64,000 nucleotides of DNA from Cololabis saira (lineage: Eukaryota > Chordata > Actinopteri > Beloniformes > Belonidae): assembly GCF_033807715.1 (NCBI RefSeq), contig NC_084599.1, forward strand, positions 26,530,125 to 26,594,124, in the 5' to 3' direction. The notes below the pieces were generated by a model. The model had not been told where the DNA came from, searched no databases, and saw only the letters and a list, made by a program, of their open reading frames with translations. A program made the translations under genes and the position numbers. Shown one piece after another: positions 37,815 through 51,567 of this stretch (positions are counted from its first letter, which is position 1; each line of letters starts with the position of its first letter).

Positions 37815-38874
37815 TAGGGGTGTAACGATACACTAATCTCACGATACGGTACGATACACGATATTGAGGTCACGATAACGATACAATACGATATTATAGC
37901 AGTATTTTTTTTAACAATCTTGCATGAGGAACATATGACTGGAAAAAATGTTATTTTATTTAAAAGACACAAAATACAAAACAATGCTGTGCATTTGCCC
38001 TATTGTCACAGTTTGTAATGCTTTATAACTGTTTAAGTTTTAAAGAGAAAGCCAGGCCAACCATTTTCCACAAACTGAACTAAAAGTAAATGTCAGGTTT
38101 GCATTATGCATCTTCAGTTTCATACAAATAAAAATATTTTTCCACAAACTGAATAGCTTCTCTCATGTATGATTTGACTTTTTTCTTTTCCAGAAATGTA
38201 ACAACTAAAATTAAATAAATAAATAAAAGTAAATAATTACATACAATTTTACATCATAAAAAAGATTGATTCATGCTCACCTTATAAGTGTAAGAGGAGA
38301 TTTATTTTTGTTAAGAAGGTTATTTTGGTAATTCAGGGTTCATTATTTTATAAATATATTCTTTATATTCTGATGTAAATCAGGGACTATAATGACACTA
38401 GTCAGTTAATCTGTAGTGATTAGTCTGTTTTAGATTGGGCGGAGTGATACGCCACAGTACGGCACTAGGTGCTGTGTTGATGTTCTAAAATCCTACGCTG
38501 TTGAGCGGACATTAAAGTACACTCCAACTCTGAAGAAGTTTTCCCGTGTTTATCCTACTCACGACCCGAAAAAGGTTTCATTTAATAAGGTAAGGCTTAA
38601 CTCTACACCAGCCTTAAAAGTTCAGAGCTCAAAACCCCCCAAGAGTCTCGTGATTGGGACCGCAAAAAGGTACTAGTTTCTTCTGAGCGTAGTAGGATTT
38701 TGGTCCGCGGGTCGAGGCGCGGCCGCAACGTGCGGTCGGATGCGCGTTTCTAGTCAACACAATAGATTAATATTAATAACACAATATCGCGATACACCTT
38801 GTCACCTCCACGACACGTTTCGTGGCGTTTTTGTATCGCGAAATTTCGTGGCACGATATATTGTTACACCCCTA
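37815..38874 (+). mobile_element. Non-autonomous hAT transposon, copy 1
   Basis: The element starts TAGGGGTGTAACGATA and ends TATATTGTTACACCCCTA, so the termini are inverted repeats. The 8 bp on each side are identical (ATAGTTAA at 37807-37814 and 38875-38882), the target-site duplication length expected for hAT elements. Seven ACGATA motifs lie within the first 80 bp and more, in both orientations, near the 3' end. They resemble subterminal transposase-binding sites. No long open frame exists, so a transposase from elsewhere would be needed for movement. A GC-rich internal part near 38700-38750 includes a GCGGCCGC site. A second, closely similar copy in the same orientation lies at 50575-51567. 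Confidence 0.9.
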
Positions 38875-38882
38875 ATAGTTAA

Positions 38883-39315
38883 TACATTAAATATGCAGTA
38901 TATCTAATAAAAGATATACTATCATGGAGAAAACTTCTGCAATGTTGGGAGAAAAAAAAGGTCTCACCTATGATTTATAGTGGTGATACAACTGTGCTTA
39001 AAAAATACAATTATCGTGTGGTTAATGTCAAAGGCCATAATTTAACTCAAACATGCCCACCCTTCTAATCAAGTACTTGTCTTGTTGAACCCTAACTGAA
39101 AACGACAGATTTCATACAAAACAGTAGCTTTTTTCCCCCATAGTTTTCTACATGGGATGAGAACACCTCCACCTTGTTGAAGGTCATGCGTTCCACTGCT
39201 TCCCCCTCCAAATGTCTAGGTTTAGACTGTTCATCATATCCCACCCACTGAAAACCGTACTAAAGGGGTACAAGAGTGCAGTACGGCATGCTGCTTCCCG
39301 TGTTATGAATAATGG
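38883..39315. other. Unannotated non-coding DNA
   Basis: No recognised gene. A small palindrome (AGTATATCT and AGATATACT, 38897-38920) lies just outside the hAT duplication. Confidence 0.5.
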
Positions 39316-39363
39316 GAGAGGCTCCAAACCCCCCTGAACAGGATGGAGTGAGAATGAAAAATG
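39316..39363 (+). mobile_element. Possible SINE 3' tail fragment
   Basis: GAGGCTCCAAACCCCCCTGA ACAGGATGGAGTGAGAATGA resembles the 3' end of the tRNA-derived SINE ('ggctccagc-cccccgcgaccctgaacaggataagcgg-agaaaatgg'). Only about 45 bp match and divergence is high. Confidence 0.4.
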
Positions 39364-39854
39364 GTGTGAAGAATGTGAAGACAATGATAACTGACAAAGG
39401 CGTCAGTAAAGACGCCTTGGAGGAAGACCTTCACTTCTTCTGAGGGGCAGACAGAAGCCCACATCCCATGGGGGACCGAGTGTGGGACTGGAAATTTTGT
39501 AATTGTTATTCAAAAAAAATGAAATCAAAATGATCAACTGGGTCTCCAGATCCTTGGAGTACATTACACTTCTGTCACTCTTGTTGCATCACAAGATATT
39601 TTACGTGCGCTTTCTCATTGATGTGTACCAATTAGAGATGTGATTTATCACATTTGATCAAATGAAAAGTTACAGCTGACAGATGGTGTTTGTGATTCAA
39701 AAAGGAAAACTCCTTAAAGTCTCACAAGGCTTGTTAGACAGGCCTGTAGAAGCTTATTAGCTAGATTTGGCATGTAATGTTATTGTTATAAATATTTCTC
39801 ATTTACACTATGCATTAACCATTGGACAACACATCATGGTCTTCCTATAACTAA
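39364..39854. other. Unannotated non-coding DNA
   Basis: No gene or repeat recognised between the SINE-like fragment and the next hAT element. Confidence 0.5.
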
Positions 39855-39946
39855 GTATTCAATAGGAATGGGCGATATTTTACCGTTCACGATAAACCGT
39901 CAAAAGAATTCCTCACGATAAGAATTTGTCATGTCGCGGTAAAAAC

Positions 39947-39966
39947 GATAAATTCCCGTTGATGAC
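39947..39966 (+). repeat. 20-bp direct repeat, left copy, bounding the polypurine array
   Basis: GATAAATTCCCGTTGATGAC occurs here and again, identically, at 40787-40806, on either side of the polypurine array. Such a duplication points to template switching or unequal exchange during growth of the array. Confidence 0.9.
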
Positions 39967-39989
39967 GTTTTTGTGTAAAGCTGATTTTT

Positions 39990-40786
39990 GGAAGGAAGGA
40001 AGGGAGAAAAGAGGAAGGGAAGAAGGAAGGAGAGAGCAGGAGGAAGGAAGGAAGGGAGGGAGGGAGGGAGGGAGGGAGGGAGGGAGGGAGGGAGGGAAGG
40101 AAGGAAGGAAGGAAGGAAGGAAGGAAGGAAGGAAGGAAGGAAGGAAGGAAGGAAGGAAGGAAGGAAGGAAGGAAGGAAGGAAGGAAGGAAGGAAGGAAGG
40201 AAGGAAGGAAGGAAGGAAGGAAGGAAGGAAGGAAGGAAGGAAGGAAGGAAGGAAGGAAGGGAGGGAGGGAGGGAGGGAGGGAGGGAGGGAGGGAGGGAGG
40301 GAGGGAAGGAGAGAAGGAAGGGAGAAAACAAGGGAAGGAAGGAAGGAAGGAAGGAAGGAAGGAAGGAAGAGAAGGAAGGGAGAAAACAAGGGAAGGAAGG
40401 AAGGAAAGGAGAGAAGGAAGGGAGAAAACAAGGAAAGGAAGGAAGGAAAGGAGAGAAGGAAGGGAGAAAACAAGGAAAGGAAGGAAGGAAAGGAGAGAAG
40501 GAAGGGAGAAAACAAGGAAAAGAAGGAAGGAAAGGAGAGAAGGAAGGGAGAAAACAAGGAAAGGAAGGAAGGGAGAGAAGGAAGGGAGAAAACAAGGAAA
40601 GGAAGAAGGAAGGGAGAAAACAAGGAAAGGAAGGAAGGAAGGGAGAAAACAAGGAAAGGAAGGAAGGAAGGAAGGAAGGAAGGAAGGAAGGAAGGAAGGA
40701 AGGAAGGAAGGAAGGAAGGAAGGAAGGAAGGAAGGAAGGAAGGAAGGAAGGAAGGAAGGAAGGAAGGAAGGAAGGAAGGAAGGAAG
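39990..40786 (+). repeat. GGAA/GGGA polypurine microsatellite with embedded 42-bp minisatellite
   Basis: About 800 bp of nearly pure purine on the plus strand. Blocks of GGGA (about 40044-40095 and 40260-40304) flank a pure GGAA block of about 165 bp. From 40311 to 40655 a higher-order unit containing GAGAAAACAAGG recurs nine times. Five of these sit at 40380, 40422, 40464, 40506 and 40548, an exact 42-bp period, and later ones are spaced 38, 28 and 29 bp. The array ends in more GGAA. Long open frames in all six frames (Glu/Lys/Arg/Gly on one strand, Pro/Ser/Phe/Leu on the other) are artefacts of the repeat. Confidence 0.95.
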
Positions 40787-40806
40787 GATAAATTCCCGTT
40801 GATGAC
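40787..40806 (+). repeat. 20-bp direct repeat, right copy
   Basis: Identical to 39947-39966. The sequence after it (AAACATGGCGG) differs from that after the left copy (GTTTTTGTG). Confidence 0.9.
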
Positions 40807-40961
40807 AAACATGGCGGATCTGAGAGTGAGATAGATTCATAGTTAAAAAGGTGGAGTTGAATTGGTATTTTTTTTATCGTCATTTTTATCGTTATCGGGA
40901 TAAATGCCAGAAATAATCGCGATACATTTTTTAGTCCATACCGCCCATCCCTAGTATTCAC

Positions 40962-42972
<2,011 letters not shown>

Positions 42973-42975
42973 TTA

Positions 42976-43529
42976 TGGCCCTTTTGCACTGGTACCACCT
43001 CAGCTCGGTTCTACCCGTTTTGCCCTTTTGCACTAGGGCTGAGACGGGTAGAGCCGCTCCAAGCGGATACATTTTTCTGTAACCATTCTGGCGAGGTTCT
43101 ATACGGGGCTGAGCAGGGACTATTTCCGACGTCACCACCCTCCACGCCCCTGATTGGTCGGGGGGCGGGGCCGTCAGACGTTTGAATCATGAAGCGGGAG
43201 TCAGCGCGAGAGCGACTCGCGGCGATTTTATTATACAGCACAAACGTCTGTTTGGTGATCCAACTCTGAGGTGCAGATGTTCATAAACCTGGTGGCTGTC
43301 GAGAAAATTTAAAAAGGGATGTAGACGGGATGTTTTTTTCTCAGCCGCTCCCGGCTCCAGCTGATTTCTCATTTGCGCCGACACAAACAAAGGTGCTGCG
43401 CAATCGAGTACGTCACAGCAGCTTCACCCCAACCCCCCCACTTCTCCCCTGGCTGTGGAAAAACACACGGGTGGAGCCGCGTCGAGCCGCGCCGAGCCGG
43501 GCTGAGCCGAGACTAGTGGAAAAGTGCCA
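42976..43529. mobile_element. PIF/Harbinger-like non-autonomous DNA transposon, CpG-rich
   Basis: The element starts TGGCCCTTTTGCACTGGT and ends ACTAGTGGAAAAGTGCCA, whose complement TGGCACTTTTCCACTAGT gives near-perfect terminal inverted repeats. TTA flanks both sides (42973-42975 and 43530-43532), the 3-bp TWA duplication typical of PIF/Harbinger. The interior is much richer in GC and CpG than the surroundings, for example GGGGGGCGGGGCCGTC near 43160. Tandem GAGCCGNG motifs sit before the 3' end (43472-43510) and a GAGACGGGTAGAGCCG motif near the 5' end. No transposase frame is present. The superfamily call rests on the duplication length and on resemblance to a known teleost family. Confidence 0.75.
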
Positions 43530-43532
43530 TTA

Positions 43533-46500
43533 GTCTCGCTTGACCAAATGGCTTAATTGTATCCAAGTCATGGTCTTCTCCAAAGGTCTGGCCGGGGTGT
43601 TTAGTTTCAGGTAAGAATCATCAGAAAACCTGGTCACATATCACTATATGAGTATTATTTATAATACCTCAAGACATCTGTTGCTTCCTAAAGTTTAATT
43701 ATAGTATTTGTATGTCCGTCTTGGGTGGCAATAAACCAACCAGCGAAAGCAGAAAACTTCTAATTACCCTTTTACGAATGTATTTTAAGTGCCGCAACCT
43801 GTTTTGTTTACATAGCTTTTTGCAAGTATGTGGACCCCTACTGCAACTTTATCTCCACTTCTTAATTGAGCAATTGTTTGCCAGACTAATCTCCATGGCT
43901 TGTGTAAACAACAGTCTGAAAGATGCTGCAAATTAAAGACTTATCTTAATCCTCTCCTACCAAAAACATTAGCCTTCCACATCAAGACAATTCAATCTAA
44001 ATGTTTTTGTGTCTGTGTGGAGGAAGAGTAAAAAAAAAATGTACTTTGAACCCATCTGAATTATCTAAGACAGAACCTGCCAACTTCTGGATACAAGTTG
44101 AGGCAAGGAGGAGGATATTCAAACCTTGCTGAAGTGCCTTTAAGCGAATCAATAAGTGCTTGCAGGGAAACACATGCTTTGGAAGGAAATGCTTGATGTA
44201 GCAATTTTATGCTACGCTGCAACGTCCATCAATACCCGTGTCTTTGGTGTTAGTTGTTCCCCTGACAAACCATGAACACCTGTCTCTCTAATCCTAACAA
44301 TTAACCTGCAGACCGGTACCTAGCTTGGGTTACATCCAACAGGGTTTGCTCATCCTTTATTCTGGCGCGTCAGCCTGTGCAATCTTCTAATCAGAGTAAT
44401 CCAATCCTCTACTTCTATCCACTGCCTGAGCTGAAAAAGGGACAAGCATGACTGGAAAAGACACAGACTCTGCCTTCATGTCTCCCTGCGCTAGCATTTG
44501 GCCTCTCCAAAGCTCCAGGGAAGCCACCCCATCACCATTTTCACTTTTATTTTCTTGGTATGCAGTGCTCATTCTGGTTTAGTCCTCATTCAAGTCTATA
44601 TTCCAGACACAGATGTAGTGGCTGAATTATATGGGGCAGGTATTAAGCTGTGTGATTTATTTCTCTGAGATTGAAAGCAGAGTATGGCCTGGAGCCTGTC
44701 ATGTGATTTGATGGCCCACAGTCTATCCTTTAGTTTTTGCACAGCACCCGTTCCAAACAGGGCCACGTCCCCAGTGACCACAGTCATATCGATCTACAGA
44801 ATATTATCTTTGAAAACAAATACAAAACAAAAGAAAACAACTGAGGGTTACATCAAGGATAGGGAAACTCCCTAAAGACAGTAGTTGAACAAGAGAAAGA
44901 AAATATAAACACATACAAGGCCAAATGCTACATGCAAGATGAAGTGTCAGCCTGTTGTTGTGCCTTTAGGCTGTAATGATTAGCCACAAAACCTTAGCTG
45001 TCTTTTTCTTTATTGCTCAGATGTCACTGAAACACCAATGAGACGCACTGAAAAACAAAGGAGAACAGATGAAGGTAGCCTGTGAAAAGGTCTTCAGGGA
45101 ATGGCTATTAAAGGAAGTGGCAGAGCAGCTTTGGGGCCACTGTCGGTAACAACGTATTGATCCATCCTCCCGTTCTCTTATTTCCCTCAATTTAGAAAGT
45201 AGATTGTTGAAGAAACAGCGGAGGAAGTAAAACTGTCTACATTGCCTCGGCTTTGTTTCTCAATGCATTATACAAATTAAGAGGTTGAAGCTGAGGTTCC
45301 AGGAACTACGGTAAATGACATACTAACCCCATGGCAAAATGGAAACCCCACACCTTTTTTCAGAGGCCAGCCTCTGCAAATAAAACCACCACTGGAAGAA
45401 GTTTCCGGGACCATGACGATATGCTCAATCAGTTTAAAAGCTCGTAAAAGCTTTTCCGCATTAGGCTTTTCGACATATCGGGATGCTGGTAAAACAGTTC
45501 TATTTCCTCGGTAATGCCGGCTGGCAAAATGTGACTCATAATATTTGAATGATATAAGGTTTTGACCATGCACATAATGGTGAACACAGACTCTCCAACC
45601 ACAGGAGCTGAAACAGTTGTCATCTGCTGAAATAAGTCTGCTCATAAATAGTCAGAATTCTGGGGTGGGGACTTCCTGTTCACAATATGAAAAGTTTCAA
45701 GAGGGGGGAAGCTCTAGTCCATATAAAAAATGAAAATAAAAATAAAGAATACATTCCTGAACCCTCAATCCATGTAGATGATGACAAAAAAGAAAAGAAG
45801 AAAAAATATGACTACATTCCAGATGGTTACAGTTCCCATGTGTATCATGAAGACTTGGAGACAAAGTGGGCTGATGAGAGGTAGAGCATTTTGGAAGAGG
45901 GGTAAGATGATCCGGACTGCCAGAGACCTATACTGGAGCCATCATTTGATACAAAAGGGTTAAGGTGTCTTGTGTAAATGTTTAATCACCGTCTGGGCTG
46001 CTGGTCTTTAACCTCTTTGACAGTGGAATCCAGAGGGCCAGAGAATCAGCTACCTAAACACCAGGCATTTACCTTATCACATCTTAAATCCTCAGGCTTC
46101 AAACTAATCTTCTTCAAACTATTCTTTCAAGCATAGCGCATATACTCCTCATCTGATAAAGAAGAGCAGCTGTTAGCATCAATGACACACTTCAGTTCCC
46201 ATGACTTTTCGAGAGACATAGATTGATTTCTTTTGGTTTCATATAGCGTAACTATGACTGTACAAATTATGTATCATTAAATTAATTCATGACCTTGTTG
46301 GAAACGTATAAAAATCAAGTCTACACAAATTTGGTTTGCATTAAGTAAACATCGATCTCTGACCTCTAACTTTGCCATCAAGCAAATGCAAAAAAAAAAG
46401 CGTCTATTTGTGTCTGCTTGATGATATAGATAATGCTGACGCCGGGAGCCTTAAATGACATCTGAGAGGCAGGGATCAAGTTTAATGAAATCAAAGCAAC

Positions 46501-49500
46501 TGCACCAAAAAGAAAGAACTTGCAGCAAAGGACTCACTGCCTCTTGCAAAAGCAGAGCTGTAGAACACACACACTGGTTCTTTGTAAATGCAAAATACAA
46601 AATAAAGTCTTGGCAGAATATTTTTTTCAGTTGCAAAGGTGAGGATATACTGTATGTATAGATTACTCTTAAGTCTCACAAGAAAAGTTGCACTGCATAA
46701 CATTTGTGCCAACCCATGGATGATTCCTGTAGAAACTCCTTAAAATTGTTGCTGGACAGATACAAATACTGACAGAAAATACTGAGCGGTGCATTCAATC
46801 ATGAAGTTCAGGAGATTGTGGTACTAAGTTGGCACAAGACTTTTTATTTTACTTTTTTTTTTTACGTATACACAGTAAACATGGTTGCAATCAAATCCAT
46901 ATGCTTAACTGCTTTTCAACAGGTGTGTTTTCCTGTTGTTCAACCCAAACACGCTGCTCTGCGTTAGATGGTGCAGGAGCCGTCATCTCAGAGGAAGCCA
47001 GAGTGTCAGAAAAAAGTCTTTATGATATGCTATTTTAATATGCAAGTAGGAAAATCTTCAATCAGGGAGGTTGGAAAATATCAAAAATCGCTGAGAAGTT
47101 AAAGGTTTTCTTATTTTATTAGCCACCATAATCATTGAATTTGAGTCTCTATAATTTCATATTTTAAAGACATTAATGTAAACAACTAATATAGTATGTG
47201 TGTTTGCTTGGCAGAAGACAGGGAACAAAAGTTTCCAGGATGATGCTGTGATTCAAATTGGGGGAGGAAGCACAGTTTCACTTACATGCCATCCATGTTT
47301 GCACTCTCACACATCCACATTAACGCTTGTGTAAGCACCAATTGCAGATTAGCCCCATTCATCTAATTGTCCATGGCACAATTATGTAAAGCCCTACTTC
47401 TTTCCCTGGCATGCATACAATTACCATTTTATGAGATGACATCAATGAGCGCAGCCCACTGGCTGAAGCAAAAGTGTATTTCTTAGAGAGCGTGAGACAG
47501 TTTTTTAAAATCTTCTCCACCTCTCCCAAGGGCGATGTTTTTCCGAAGTGGGCTCGCTAAAGCGTAGCAAACAAAAGTGAATACCCAGACTGGACTGTAA
47601 GGAATGGCAGATCAATGAGACAGCTCACCGACTCATGCGTAGCAGCTTTGTGGAGATAGTCCTCTGTGGACAGTTCTGCTTTGGAGACCTTAAATCAGTT
47701 TTGGGTGGTGGGAGCTGCTTATCAGCAGAGGATCCTCGGCGCATGACACACAGGATAGTGTTGCTCTGAGGTGTGTGAGTTTGAGTGACAGAGAAGAAGA
47801 CATTGAGGAATAAAACTAAGCCTCTGCAGCCAGAGAGGGTTTGGTAGAGCTTCAGACCTGACTAATTACAGTCCAAGGCAAAAGTTATACAAAGTAACAG
47901 TCTAAGAAAAATAGATAGAGGCTCAACACTGACCCTGAGCAAAATGAAACAAAACCATTCTTCCAGATATCTGAGTATCTGCTGCCTGTTGTCAATGTTT
48001 TCTATTGTATTTCAAGGTTAATAAAAAAAATCTGCTTCTAAAATGGATATTAAAGGAACCTTCTGCCAAGATTTAAAAAAAAATTAAAAGCACATGGGGA
48101 AACAGGTATTGCCAGTGAAACAGAAGATCCATGGGAAGCTTTAAAATGGGGCTCCTTTTAACCTGGTGCAGTACAGATGGAACACAAGAGTCAAACAAAA
48201 CAGGAAATGGGTGATTGCCATCATAAATAGCTGATGCACTGAAGTTACATCAAAGATCCTTAACAGACAAAACATCATGGTTGTTTTTCTATTCATACAA
48301 AGAAGAACTTAGAAACACAGGAGGTTAAAGAGTCCAAACTGCGATTTTTTTAACAGGTTATGTGACCCTATTTCACCATGTGTCCGGGGCATTAAATTCA
48401 ATTTATGTGGACTGAGAAAAAAAAAAAATCCAAATACCCCTAAAGAGAACTCAATGAGAAAAGTTCCACTCACAAAAAAAATAACAATTATCTGAGCCCA
48501 TTTACATTTAGACTAGCATTTTGCAGCAATTTTCATGCATGTCCACAGGTACCAGACAGCTCGATGGAGTCTCACAGTTAGTGATAAAGGTAATATACGA
48601 TGAGTCAGGGCTTGAAAATTTTGAAATTGAAGGGAGAAGCCAATGGCGTCTAATCAGCCACAGAGAAATAGTGGAGCAGGCTAAAAACAAAGCATTTCCA
48701 TGACCCAGTCACTTTCTAAAGTCACTCTCTTTTCCATTTTTTTTTTCTTTGTATGCTGTTAGTTCATTTATTTGCTCCTGATCATATTTGGCCTTTCACA
48801 AGTTAGTCATATTTCAGAACTGTCTTTGCTATTGGCATTATTGATAAATTCTCTAAAATCACACGTTTGGAAAAGGTGGGGAAATTGATCCTTTAAATTA
48901 TAGTTTCATAAAATCTGTGTGTTCTGTTTGCCAATATTGACTAAGGTAGAAAGTATAATTGTGCGTGTTCCTCTTTGGTCTCCTTGGAAAACACATCTGC
49001 TGTCAGGCTAGACCAACCTCTACATAACTAGCCCCACCGTGATATCTTGGATGGGATTATCATGCCCAACGATTTCTTATTGCTTCCAGTTCCTTCCCTG
49101 TGGAGAAAATGAGATACAGGTCCACATTTATTTATTTGACACTGGCTATCAAAGTCTACTCTTCTGTTATGGGATGGGTTATGGTCACGAGTGAAATAGT
49201 ACGCAATAGATTCCAAACACAAACATTCACTATCTCTTCCTGTGCCTCTTTCAATCTCCTCAGCCCTCTCAAAATGAAACAGGCTGGCTCTTACAGCGAT
49301 GCGTTGCATACATGGTTATCTCTGTGTATTACAGTGAATCATGTTTAACTTTTATTCAAAAGCAGTGTTGTGATGTGATGCTATTTTGCAAATGAAAACC
49401 AGGCAGTATAGCCTGTATGCAGAATTCACTGAGTGATGATATAAAAGACATTTTTGCATTGGACTGGTACATAATATAGTCTCTTTCATCCATGACTATA

Positions 49501-50383
49501 AACAAGAGGCCCCATATGTTAGAATAAAAAATATGTATCAAAAATCTCTACAGAAGGAGACGCTCACGATTCATCATTTTGTATTGGTGGAAGTCATGCT
49601 GAAATCGCTCAGTGAACCACAGGTGAATAAAGTAAACATTTTCTGCTCAATTTGCTGTACAATATTACTATTAAAGCCTGTCTGTCTGTCTTTGTTCAGC
49701 TGATCACAGTCTCAATAGGATATAAAACATTTAGAAAGAGATGGTCCCTCATCTGATGTTTATATGTGTATAGATTAGATGTGTATATAAAAAAAAGAAT
49801 TGTCTCTACCTGTGGTGTGGCTCCACCTTTGTTTACTGGCTTACAGGTGGACTCAGCCTCCCACTGCACAAACCTTTGTCTGCCACCATCCACATATTTT
49901 TGTAGAACAAAAACCTTTCTTCTCTCTTCTCATCCTATTCCTGAAACTGAACAGGGTGGGACTAAATGATAATTCATCTTTTATTCTCTTTTGGAACGCT
50001 TAAGGGTCCAATTCCACTCTTGCATGTCTGATCCTCTTATGTCAGTGCACTCTGACGTGCTTTCAAAATTCCTTTTTATTTTCTATGCCACTGCTACCAA
50101 AACCAGCCTAGCTCCCATGGCGCCAACAAACATGTTAATAAGGAAAGCAAAAGTCAAACCAAGAAAATGAGGTTAAAAAAAAGTTTTTGCATTTTATGGT
50201 CTGGTGGTGTACTCTGCTTTCTCTTTCCTGTTCATGTATGACAGCTGTGGATAACAAATTGAACTCTATCATTCCTGAAAAAATAGTAACAATTATCACC
50301 CTTTTTTTTAACAGGATGTTGTTGTATATTCAGTCGAAGAATCTGAAAAACATAACTCGGAAACACATGCTTCCCTGTGGATC
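43533..50383. other. Unannotated non-coding DNA, about 6.9 kb
   Basis: I recognise no gene, RNA or repeat family. A minus-strand frame of 122 codons at 45277-45645 overlaps a 64-codon frame (45429-45623) on the same strand. Neither resembles a family known to me, and no splice or polyadenylation context supports them. Simple A runs occur near 46389, 48418 and 50175. Confidence 0.5.
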
Positions 50384-50574
50384 CAAATAGAACCCATCCA
50401 TTTTCTATACCCGCTATATCCTTTTGCAGGGGGTCTGCTGGAGCCTGTCCCAGTTAATTTTCAGGCCAGAGGCAGGAGTTCAGCCTGGACAGGTCGCCAG
50501 TCCATCACAGGGATACAAACAACCAGACACACTCACACCTACGGGCAATTTAGAATCACCAATTAACCTACTAT
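50384..50574 (-). mobile_element. tRNA-derived SINE, 3' part (interrupted by hAT copy 2)
   Basis: Read on the minus strand this is the body and 3' end of the SINE, with blocks such as TAAATTGCCCGTAGGTGTGA, GACTGGCGACCTGTCCAGG and the terminal GGATATAGCGGGTATAGAAA. It continues at 51568-51743 on the far side of the hAT element. The outer flank CAAATAGAACCCA (50384-50396) matches CAAATAAAACCCA (51744-51756) with one difference, the likely target-site duplication of the SINE itself. Confidence 0.85.
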
Positions 50575-51567
50575 TAGGGGTGTAACGATACACTAATCTC
50601 ACGATACGGTACGATACACGATATTGAGGTCACGATAACGATACGATACGATATTATAGCAGTATTTTTTTAACAACCTTGAATGAGGAACATATGACTG
50701 GAAAAAAAATGTCTTTTATTTGACACAAAATACAAAACAACACTGTGTGTTTGCCCTATTGTTACAGTTTGTAATTCTTTATAACTGTTTAAGTTTTAAA
50801 GAGAAAGCCAGGCCAACCATTTTCCACAAACTGAACTAAAAGTAAATGTCAGGTTTGCATTATGCATCTTCAGTTTCATACAATAAAAATATTTTGCCAC
50901 AAACTGAATAGTTTCTCTCATGTATGATTTGACTTTTTTTGTTTCTAATTTAACAACTAAAATTAAATAAATAAATAAAAGTAAATAAATACATTTTTAC
51001 ATCATAAAAAAGATTGATTCATTTTACCTTATAAGTGTAAGAGGAGATTTATTTTTGTTAAGAAGGTTATTTTGGTAATTCAGGGTTCATTATTTTATAA
51101 ATATATTCTTTATATTCTGATGTAAATCAGGGACTATAATTACACTATTCAGTTTATCTGTAGTTGTTAATATGTTTTAGATTGGGCGGAGTGATACAGC
51201 ACTAGGTGCTGTGTTGATGTTCTAAAATCCTATGCTGTTGAGCGGACATTGAAGTACACTGGAACTCAGCAGAAGTTGTCCCCGTGTTTATCCTACTCAC
51301 CACCCCAAAAAGGTTTAATTTAATAAGGTAAGGCTTAACTCTACACCAGCCTTACATAAGTAAAAGTTCAGAGCTCAAAACGGGACCACAAAGCGGGACT
51401 AGTTTCTTCTGAGCGGAGTAAGATTTTGGTCCGCGGGTCGAGGTGCGCGTTTCTAGTCAACACAATAGATTAATATTAATCACGATACACTTTGTCACCT
51501 CCACGACACGTATTGTGACGTTTTTGTATCGCGAAATTTCGTGGCACGATATATTGTTACACCCCTA
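50575..51567 (+). mobile_element. Non-autonomous hAT transposon, copy 2, inserted in a SINE
   Basis: The start TAGGGGTGTAACGATA and end TATATTGTTACACCCCTA match copy 1 at 37815-38874. The duplicated target CCTACTAT is perfect (50567-50574 and 51568-51575). The two copies are closely similar throughout and lie in the same orientation about 12.7 kb apart. Copy 2 is 67 bp shorter. It lacks a short CCACAGTACGG-type segment and the GC-rich GCGGCCGC stretch, and it has a few extra bases near 51354. No open frame of transposase length exists. Removing the element and one duplication restores an intact SINE sequence, which proves the insertion. Confidence 0.93.

Larger units (their letters stand above)
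39863..40953. mobile_element. Non-autonomous hAT transposon of a second family, carrying a large microsatellite
   Basis: The element starts TAGGAATGGGCGATATT, and its 3' end CCGCCCATCCCTA complements to TAGGGATGGGCGG, giving terminal inverted repeats. The flanks are GTATTCAA (39855-39862) and GTATTCAC (40954-40961), an 8-bp duplication with one difference, as expected for hAT. ACGATA motifs occur three times near the 5' end, and the complement TATCGT twice near the 3' end. Roughly 800 bp of the interior is a GGAA/GGGA array, so the non-repeat part is only about 290 bp. A short start-like context AAACATGGCGG at 40808-40818 opens a frame of a few codons only. No transposase is encoded. Confidence 0.85.

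Noticed and set aside
38897..38920. Palindrome AGTATATCT/AGATATACT as a regulatory or transposon end
   Set aside because: A short AT-rich palindrome expected by chance. It lies outside the hAT duplication and has no second feature.
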